NCBI GenBank assembly: GCA_014058105.1
Contig: JACGCM010000155.1
Span: 2,480,001 to 2,544,000 of the forward strand
Length of the DNA: 64,000 nt
Direction of reading: 5' to 3'
Origin: Kingdonia uniflora
Taxonomy: Eukaryota > Streptophyta > Magnoliopsida > Ranunculales > Circaeasteraceae
Each line of letters starts with the position of its first letter. The first letter of the stretch is position 1. The translations under genes and the position numbers were made by a program. The notes under the pieces were generated by a model. That model worked only from the letters and a program-made list of their open reading frames with translations. It made no database searches and was not told the DNA's origin. Of the stretch, positions 56,769 to 64,000 are shown in pieces.

Positions 56769-57753
56769 GAAGATTTATATAGATCTTACAGCACGATTAC
56801 TTATAGTAACAACCTCCTACGGCTGTACGATCCTGCTACACTTTTTATAGCATGGTTCCAGTTCAAAAACCTAAGCACAACTATTACAACTGTCACTTAC
56901 CTCAATTTCGGTCTGACAGCGACAGAAAATCGGAAACAAATCCTGCTTCAGTTATATTCCAATATAAAATTATCATAGATACAGAAAGCAACGACAAGAC
57001 GACTTCAACACAAACAAATCATTTTATTATGATCAATCATCCGACCTTACATATAATGACAGATTGGATAATTCTCTTTACCACACAGAATGATTTCTCT
57101 ATCAGCAGCTCTAACATCCTCTTTAGCAAGTTTATCCAGCGCGATTTATTATTAATCAGAGGCTCCGACCTAGTTCCACCGATGATAACAAGTGTTCAAA
57201 TTGACAATGGCCATGCCCTAACACCAAGAACTTATATATAACACGAAAGATATTATGCCCTCGTCATCTCCATAGACATAACAACACTATATCTCAACAA
57301 GGCCACAAATATATAAGAACGACCTATACAATTCAGATATGGTTCATTCAACTCAACAAAAATTTGATCTACATATTTTTTACCTATGCCATCGGTGAGT
57401 AGTTCGATAATTGTTCTATGGTAGCTTACAACAGTTCCTCAAGCAATTTCAAACACTTACAAGACAAGATAATAAAGTTCAAATTTATTATTCAAGAAAA
57501 ACAATTTACAAGGACGAATACTTCAACCAGTTCAAAAATCAAGATTACAAGTTCTACAGACAATTTTTTTTCTTTTACAAAGAATAGCCCACGTTGCAGA
57601 TGATAGTGCAACACTTGAGAAGAAACAATGGCGGGCCCTACAGAAAAACTCAAAGCCCAATAAGAGGAACTGAAGGGAGGAAGAGGACAAAGTTAATACC
57701 ATCCCTCCTCCATAACCCCCATCTCCACTTCCGACGAAGGACCTCCTCCACCA
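56769..57753. other. Spacer inside the retroelement
   Basis: No convincing coding sequence is seen on either strand. The 129-codon plus-strand frame at 56852-57241 is Thr/Ile-rich and has no recognisable domain. This may hold the promoter of the antisense gene, if that gene is transcribed (inference). Confidence 0.4.
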
Positions 57754-58080
57754 TTACAATACCCAATTTTTAGAAGGGTATTGATAGTACTTAACAGGAG
57801 ACACCCCGGCCTTCACATCCTCTGCCTCCACCGCATCTTCTGCAAGCATCCGAAGATAGGACCGACGGTGAGCAGCAAACAAAACTATATAATGGAAGCA
57901 CCACATTTTATGATAATCATCCTCTGCCTCTTCTACTTCTTCCCACGACATCCCATGAAACATTGGAGGAATAGGGATTGGAGTTGGCAGAGAAAGACTT
58001 TGGTTCCCAAAGTAGCGGGATTGCAGAATTATTATCTTCTTTTGAACTCTCTCCTCGTACGCCTGACGACGAGTAGTCAC
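57754..58080 (-). CDS. Small antisense ORF of the retroelement, 108 codons
   Basis: An unbroken frame on minus starts 'MTTRRQAYEERVQKKIIILQ' and has an acidic middle ('MSWEEVEEAEDDYHKMW'). An aromatic-rich helix follows ('YIVLFAAHRRSYLRMLAEDA'), and it ends 'YYQYPSKNWVL'. It lies 300 bp inside the 3' LTR and reads away from it. No family is recognised. An overlapping plus-strand frame of 119 codons is the alternative, but the minus composition looks more protein-like. Confidence 0.4.
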   Translation of the reverse strand: MTTRRQAYEERVQKKIIILQSRYFGNQSLSLPTPIPIPPMFHGMSWEEVEEAEDDYHKMWCFHYIVLFAAHRRSYLRMLAEDAVEAEDVKAGVSPVKYYQYPSKNWVL

Positions 58081-58365
58081 AATCGCTACTACTTATACAA
58101 AATCCAGACGGCTGAAAGGTTCAACCAGGATGAACAGTGATAGTAACTATCCACCATTTTTTTATAGTCACAACATTTAATTCTATGCTACCATTTCCAA
58201 TACAGTCTTTATCACAAGCACACATCTCAAGCAGCATTTTTGGAAGACCCAACAGTCAAAACAATTATTCCTCCAAATACCTAGGAAGCCATCAATGCAG
58301 CATTAAAAGCGACTGGACTTCTCAACCAACACCACTCGCTACACACGTTTATCCTGTTATTGGCT

Positions 58366-58377
58366 AAGAGGGGGCAG
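58366..58377 (+). other. Polypurine tract
   Basis: AAGAGGGGGCAG directly precedes the 3' LTR. It is the RNase H-resistant primer for plus-strand DNA synthesis and fixes the inner edge of the LTR. Confidence 0.8.
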
Positions 58378-58378
58378 T

Positions 58379-59166
58379 TGTGAAGGCATATTTCTAATCC
58401 TCATACTAAGTCCGATATTCGAGCTCATATAGTTCGAAGTTAGTACACAAGTAACTAACCAAGGGCTGAAGGCAAGCAGTTTACAATACAGACTTCCTCA
58501 TCTACAGTTCAGGGATGTCGAAGCGTCCAATAACATCGTGCTACAGAAAATACTCTGATGTCTATCAAACAGTTCGAATACATTCAAACACTATTAGAGA
58601 TCATGTACTCACCTACAATTTGGAGATATCGAAGGTTCATGTGACTTCGCGCTACAAAAGATACTCCCTCATTTATCAGCAGGTCGTATACACGCGAACA
58701 TCATAAGAGATCGTATCTTCCCAACGGTCTGAAGTTACAGCTAAAGAATATTAATAGATCCATTACAGATTAGCAAATATTAAAACGTTATAGAAGACCA
58801 TTATGAAGACTCATCAAAACCTGATATTGTAACATCCCTCATCAATGTAACCAACGGTCATATTATAAGACCTATAAAAAGAGACCTGGAGATCAGAATC
58901 AAGGGTGGCTATTTGTCACCCAGAGAACTCTGAGAGAAAGTCATCCCTACCAGAACTCAGATACCCAGTCTCTTTCATTGTGTAATAGCTAGCACCTATA
59001 TAAAGATCATACTTTCATAAATCCTCAGGAGAGGTCGTGGTTTTTTACCCATTCAAGGGTTTTCCACGCTAAAACTCGTGTCTATTGCTTTCTGTTCCCA
59101 ACCATAGTTCTACATTTCGAAGGTGTAAAGCACTGTTTTTGGTCTCTTCAAAAATTGGCTATTACA
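58379..59166 (+). repeat. 3' LTR
   Basis: It runs TGTGAAGGCA...GGCTATTACA and is followed by the target duplication AAAAC. It aligns without gaps to 43373-44160 with about 58 substitutions, mostly transitions, as expected for methylated repeats. Confidence 0.9.
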
Positions 59167-59359
59167 AAAACCTATTACTTGTAAAAGAGTAAAATTTCTA
59201 AAAACATAACTGGGACTATACTCTATTAGCCTTACAAGTTTCAATTAAAACATTGTGATCAACAACTAATTACAAATTTGCATTAAAAATAAATTAGAGG
59301 GGACAAAGTTTTACCTTTAAATTATGGGATCTCAGTCTGCAAATTATGCTAGTTTAGGT

Positions 59360-60238
59360 AGTGAACAGTGAACAGTGAACAAGGGATGAGAGTTTAGTTG
59401 TTAGATTTGGGGGTGCCTGTCACTGTTTTTATAATAGTAATTTTAGAATCCAAGTCTGATTCGGTTTTCCCAATCAGTGTTTCTAACACACATAAAGGAA
59501 CTGAGAACGAGGTCTATAAAAAGGATAAGAAACAAAGAAGAGAGGGCCAAGTTTTTTTGGCTCAAGAGATCGCAAATTATAATCAAAATATCTCAATCTC
59601 AAAGTAATAAAGTCAGTTTTCACTAAATCCTCAAGACTGAGGTCGTGGATTTTACTTATTCAGATGTTTCTACGCTAAACACATGTGTTAATTTATATTA
59701 TTTATTATTAATTGTGTCACAGGTACATTTGGTGTAAGAGTCCATTTGAGCTATAAAATTAGACCCTTACATTTGGCACCATATGTGGGAATCAAGACAT
59801 TTCCACGAAATCCTAAGACAGACAACTACTCTAAGATCAACATTCCATCATTGTGAACCTCAAACGACCAGCTTTGGTGGCTCAGCATGAAATTTCAATA
59901 GAACCTGATCCATTAGCAGAATTACGGGCGAACCTTTATGCCGAAACCGAACAGCAGAATGAATTTGAACGCCAGTTGGTGCACGACTGAGAACTTCGCG
60001 AACAAGAACTCAAAGAGGAACGCTCAATAGATGGAGTTCAAACGACATGAAGAACAAATGACAATACTATAAACTGCCTTAAAAAGCTTTGGAAGATAGT
60101 CAGTAGGATAAAGAGTGAAGAGTGAATAGTGAATAGTGAACAAGGGATTGAGAGTTTAGTTATTACATTTGGTGGTACCTGCCACTATTTTTATAATAGT
60201 AATTTTAGAATTCAAGTCTGATTCAGTTTTCCCAATCA
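59360..60238 (+). repeat. Direct repeats of about 120 bp flanking an LTR/gag fragment
   Basis: 59360-59476 and 60115-60238 are near copies ('gtgaacaagggat', 'ataatagtaattttagaat', 'caagtctgatt', 'ttttcccaatca'). Both start in a short GTGAACA/GTGAATA run. Between them (59480-60110) lie an LTR 3' end, 'tttggcaccatatgtggga' (primer-binding-like, about 59771-59790) and a gag N-terminus ('PLAELRANLYAETEQQN') of the family at 3501-9085. Confidence 0.7.
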
Positions 60239-60239
60239 C

Positions 60240-61865
60240 GTTTTAGATCGTTGATTAATTTCAATCCAACGGTGTTGTATTGTAGGATAGGGAGATTAAG
60301 TTAGGAAAAGCTAAAACATAATGGTTACTAGGAATACAGGAAATACATAATGGTTGTTGATGTACCTGCTAATGATGAAATTTAGAGTGTTACCGATGAT
60401 TTTCATCGAGATTCTCTTGGCGTATAATGATATCCTCGTGATCTTACATATGTCGTTGAATGCTAACAGCCAGGCGACACACATCCGTATAGTTTTTGAT
60501 TGAGGTGGGTGTGAGTACGAGATAATGCAAATAAGAGGGTGTCTTTTGAACGAAGGCTATACAATTATTTTGTCGATTTCTACTCTCTCCATTTATATGC
60601 ATACTAGTAGTAATGAACCCCGTGCGAGCACATGCAAAATTGAATTTTTTTTCAAATGATATGAGTCTTACCCAAAGAAATTAAGTTTTGGATTCATAAA
60701 CCGGAAAATATGTAGAAATATTTAAAATTCTATTTATATATATGGAACTTGCGAAACATAATCTTATATCTACCTAATTGTAAATTTAATAGTGTAATCC
60801 TTTGAGGTAGCGTTTATTCGTCTAAAATAGAGGGAAAACCCAAAATGGCTTAACAACAATCTCATGGTAATATCCTTGTCAACCTTAATAAGAACAAAGC
60901 TAAAAGTTGTCATAACCCCAAATGAATATGTACATTTATATTTTATATCTTGATTTATGTCTACATTGTTAACCTCAATAAGATCATGACAACAAATCAT
61001 CATTGTTTAACCCCAATTTCTCATATTTGATAATGAATAAGGAATTCAAAGGGTATCTAAACAGATGTTATTCCGGTGAAATAAAATTTGCATATAACAG
61101 TGCTAGTAGTTTAGATGATGAGGCAAAACTCTCATCATTCAAAATAGAATATGAAGCTTAAATAATTGTGGTTACTTTTAGGGAACACAAATAACTCAAC
61201 TCGTGTATCTATTTTTTGGTTGTTCTCACTTAAAAGAAATATTGTTGATTTAGGCACATTGAATGATAGGAGATGGCGCAAAACAAAAGCATTTACAATA
61301 AGCTACTATAAAAAGGAAACATTGTCTAGAGCAAAATTAAATTTACAAATTGAAAAAATAAGCTCTTAAAAAGTTCACTAAGAGTTCTTGATTAAGACAT
61401 TTTATCCTTTGCTTGCTGATTTTGTCATTTCGAAAGATTAGTGCAACACCAATCTCACATTCCCTTTTCAACTTTGACATATCGGTATTAATCAATTTTG
61501 TTGTTGTTGATCATAGTCAGAAAATCTTTAGATTCAAGAGTTATCTGTACTACTAAAAGAAAAGCCTTAGAATGAAACACGATCTCGGCAGTCGATCCGA
61601 ATCACCAACACAAACTTAGGAATATCAAAACCTATATTTTTTGCCTGCCTAACTCATTCGGCCAAAATTATTGAAAACCTATATTTTTTGCCTGCCTAAC
61701 TTACTCTTATAAATTTTTAACTTTTTGTCTACAATAAGTATACAAAATTGTCATATTTGATTTGTTAAAGGGTAGTATTGTATTCTTCATTTTGCCTGCC
61801 AAAAAATCATTAAAACTGAGTCTTCAAGGGTATTATGGTATTTTTGCTATACCAAAGGTCTGAGA
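60240..61865. other. AT-rich gap, possible Helitron ends
   Basis: No gene is seen. Read on minus, 60603-60640 gives a small hairpin (GTGCTCGCAC), a G-run and an end CTACTAGT, resembling a Helitron 3' end. On plus, 61544 begins TCTGTACTACTAAAAG, resembling a Helitron 5' end. No matching partner end or Rep/helicase gene is visible. Confidence 0.3.
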
Positions 61866-61867
61866 CT

Positions 61868-61975
61868 TTCTATCTCGATTTTTAGGGTTCTAATGGCAAT
61901 TTCTACGGTTCTCTCTCTTGATTTTTAGGTTTCTAATGGCGATTCTTACGACTTTCTCTCTCAATTTCTAGGTTT
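61868..61975 (+). repeat. About 45-bp tandem repeat, 2.5 copies
   Basis: A unit with 'ctctctcttgatttttagg' and 'tttctaatggcgatt' is repeated. The words are like those of plant 5' leaders ('tagggttctaatggc'). It precedes the diphosphatase fragment by about 450 bp. Confidence 0.6.
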
Positions 61976-62329
61976 CTAAGCGATTTGCAATCAATCCCAA
62001 TTCAAACCAATCTAATTTCCCCCAAAACCAATCACCTCTCCAACTTCAATCCCCAAATCTATCTCCCAAACCCTCATCTAATTCTGTGAAATTACAAATT
62101 GAAGCATAGATGGGTTGCTTGAGAGCATGAAAGGCTGATGGAGGTATTTTAAAGTGACAAGGCCATCTACCAGAGCAAGATTAGCAAACATTGATGGTGT
62201 GATTGAGGTATCTCTCAAAAACTTAAGTGATAATGGTTATAACTATCAAAGTTTGGCTTTATAGTTCATCTCTTGATTGTGGTTAGTATCAACATTTATG
62301 GATAACGTAATTAATAATCTGAAAACTGT

Positions 62330-62552
62330 CTCTATCACGAGGAACTGTGTTAAGGTTTGTTTAGCAGGCCATGAACACAGGGGTGGACAGTCAATTGATT
62401 CCCATGGGGTTCACCACCGGGTCCTCGAAGCTACTCTAGAGTGTCCTCCAGGCTGCTCAGACGCATTCAGATATATTGATGTCTACCACGACAGGTTATC
62501 TCTTTTGGGTGCAGATCGCGTGAGAAACACTGAAATGATCTTTACTTCATAG
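62330..62552 (+). pseudogene. Mn-dependent ADP-ribose/CDP-alcohol diphosphatase, C-terminal fragment
   Basis: The open end of the frame reads 'RNCVKVCLAGHEHRGGQSID', 'SHGVHHRVLEATLECPPG', 'DAFRYIDVYHDRLSLLGADR' and stops at 62550-62552. This is the last part of the calcineurin-like phosphoesterase family that hydrolyses ADP-ribose and CDP-alcohols. GHEH is the metal-binding Gly-His-x-His. One inserted residue is seen in 'PPGCSDAF'. The N-terminal two thirds, with the first metal ligands, are not present upstream, so it is a fragment or a 3' exon remnant. Confidence 0.7.
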
Positions 62553-62559
62553 AAAACCT

Positions 62560-63770
62560 GTAGTTAGTATTAGAATATGTTGCATCTTACTCCTGAAAAT
62601 CCTGAACATAAGTTATTTCTCTAAAAGACATTATCAAGGTATTCGATAGGAGTGGCACCCTTTGTTAGGGATACTTGGCATGTACAATTAGGACGAAATA
62701 GAACCTGAAGGCTAACACATGCATATGCGAGTTCGACCAAAATAATATTTGACCTCCTAAGCTTTGTACTTGACCCTTTTATTTTGAGAATGATCAATCC
62801 TGTAGCAATATACACTAGTATACCATTAAGCGCTCGGGACCGACGTTTAAATTCTTTCTCGCTCATTCTCACTTAGAGCAATGATGATTGGAATGTAATA
62901 TGAAATTAACGAATTATGGGGCAGTTCTCTAATTTTTAATCAAAATTAGGGTTTCACCGAAAACGTTTCTATAATTTGGGGTTCAAATTATACTTGGCCC
63001 ACAAACCAAATACCCAAATTTTCAAAACAAGGCCTAGTCCTACAAAAAAAAATCTCTAAACTAAAAAAAAAATCAATTAAAAAAGGCCCAATTTTTTTCT
63101 TCGCACAGGCCTTATAAAAATCAGGGTGGACCCTGCATACATGCAGTAGTTGTCCAACTTTTGTCCTTGTTGCTACATGTATTTATCAGAAATGGTAATT
63201 TGAAGTTCTTATATGAATACTCTATAGCATATATAACGTAATCGTCGGATGTAGGGGAGTAGTCAAAGGTAGCATCAAAGTCGCCATCATAGGTACTGTA
63301 CATGCCTTGCATGGCAGGAAATTCAATCTTCTCTGAACTCAAGGAATTGTATAGGAAGAGTAGAGTTCCTGCCATGGACAAAGTCAGTGGTAATTTTCTG
63401 TTTACCACGAAATTATATTAAATTGGTGTAGTGAATTCACGCACAATTAAACACAACTTTGCATGAATCAAATTACAGAAGAAGATTGTTTTCTACACAA
63501 CACACTCAACTCTCAAACTCTTTACCTTCCAAACACACACTAGGCGATATTTATAGCCTTGACACAACAAATAAATACATTAGCCACACATAATGCAGCC
63601 TAAAGACAAAGACATTATGCTACAATTAAAACCGACTCTTAGACTTTGCAACCACAAACAACTCTTCAACTTTCGCAACCATTCTTCTAGAGAAATCCAC
63701 AAACAACACATTATACTTTCGACAGATACTTCCAGCCTTTTAGTCGCTTAAGATATTTTCTTTTCGTGGC
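62560..63770. other. Gap before the P450 gene
   Basis: No gene is supported. A 95-codon frame on minus at 63121-63408 has no known family. A motif 'ACTAGTATACC' at 62814 could be another Helitron-like 3' end on minus, but its hairpin is weak. The right part is probably the P450 3' untranslated region. Confidence 0.4.
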
Positions 63771-64000
63771 TCAGCTTAAAGGGAATAGATTCAAGCGAGC
63801 AACTGGAACACATACCAAGGGATGTTCTTTCTTTATGGTAAACCCTACTCCCTCTAGCATATTAACTGTTCCATCGCCACCAACTTTCCAATCAAAACAT
63901 TGAATCATAGTAGCCAAAGTTGTGCGTACAACTGGCAGTGCAAGTGAAATTCCAGGACACGTCCTTTTTCCAGTTCCAAATGGTATAAGATGATAATGCT
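63771..64000 (-). CDS. Cytochrome P450, C-terminal part (cut by window edge)
   Basis: On minus from 64000 the frame reads '[20 protein letters not shown]', which contains the heme-binding F-x-x-G-x-x-x-C-x-G with the axial Cys, then '[14 protein letters not shown]', '[20 protein letters not shown]' and '[10 protein letters not shown]', ending at TGA (63771-63773). P450s of this A-type style are ER-bound oxygenases of specialised metabolism. The pattern is most like the CYP93 and related families, but the substrate cannot be told from 76 residues. No defect is seen in the visible part. Confidence 0.85.
   Translation of the reverse strand, partial: HYHLIPFGTGKRTCPGISLALPVVRTTLATMIQCFDWKVGGDGTVNMLEGVGFTIKKEHPLVCVPVARLNLFPLS

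Larger units (their letters stand above)
43373..59166 (+). mobile_element. Tat-type Ty3/gypsy retrotransposon, full length, 15.8 kb
   Basis: Paired 788-bp LTRs (43373-44160 and 58379-59166) are flanked by a perfect 5-bp target duplication AAAAC (43368-43372 and 59167-59171). I count about 58 differences between the LTRs, or 92-93% identity. Inside, in order, are a primer-binding-type site, gag, protease, reverse transcriptase, RNase H, a second RNase H and integrase (to 49741). A 157-bp tandem array, antisense coding-like blocks (50701-58080) and a polypurine tract (58366-58377) follow. The second RNase H and long 3' half place it in the Tat lineage. Stops in gag, protease and integrase and a mutated RT motif make it non-autonomous now. 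Confidence 0.9.

Noticed and set aside
63121..63408. 95-codon minus-strand frame
   Set aside because: No family recognised and an ordinary AT-rich context; it lies just beyond the P450 stop, where a 3' untranslated region is expected.

Overview
This is plant nuclear DNA, most likely from a eudicot. The evidence is GT-AG introns, a nuclear PPR gene, a plant-type ACINUS gene, plant-lineage F-box, SAC and P450 sequences, and Ty3/gypsy, PIF/Harbinger, hAT, LINE and MITE copies inserted into one another. Species cannot be read from the sequence. Most of the window is repeats. Only two genes look intact (PPR at 22322-24097; ACINUS, reverse strand, 26726-32267), and a third, a cytochrome P450, enters from the right edge (63771-64000, reverse strand).

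Regions. 1-3.5 kb: an LTR remnant, palindrome-rich MITEs and a dead plant-mobile-domain gene. 3.5-9.1 kb: a decayed, truncated Tat-type Ty3/gypsy element. 9.2-21.35 kb: a dead PIF/Harbinger element with two later insertions, a 2.9-kb solo LTR inside its accessory gene and a 5.3-kb reverse-strand Ty3/gypsy element inside its transposase gene. 21.4-33.2 kb: the gene-bearing part, with a LINE fragment in the long ACINUS intron. 33.2-43.3 kb: minisatellites followed by broken host genes (SAC phosphatase, sphingomyelin-synthase-like protein, zinc finger, DUF295 F-box), two of which have visible breaking events. 43.4-59.2 kb: a complete 15.8-kb Tat-type retrotransposon with paired 788-bp LTRs and a 5-bp target duplication. 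59.2-64 kb: element debris, an ADP-ribose/CDP-alcohol diphosphatase fragment and the P450 end.

The most unusual object is the 43.4-59.2 kb element. Besides gag and a pol with two RNase H domains, its 3' half holds a 157-bp tandem array and about 7 kb of coding-like blocks on the opposite strand, with intron-like boundaries and long coiled coils. A hAT-type element has since landed in that antisense region. A second recurring signal is TTCGAA-centred palindromes in three different LTR families, each in the U3-side part. All boundaries, identities and exon limits were read by eye from this window; no search was run.
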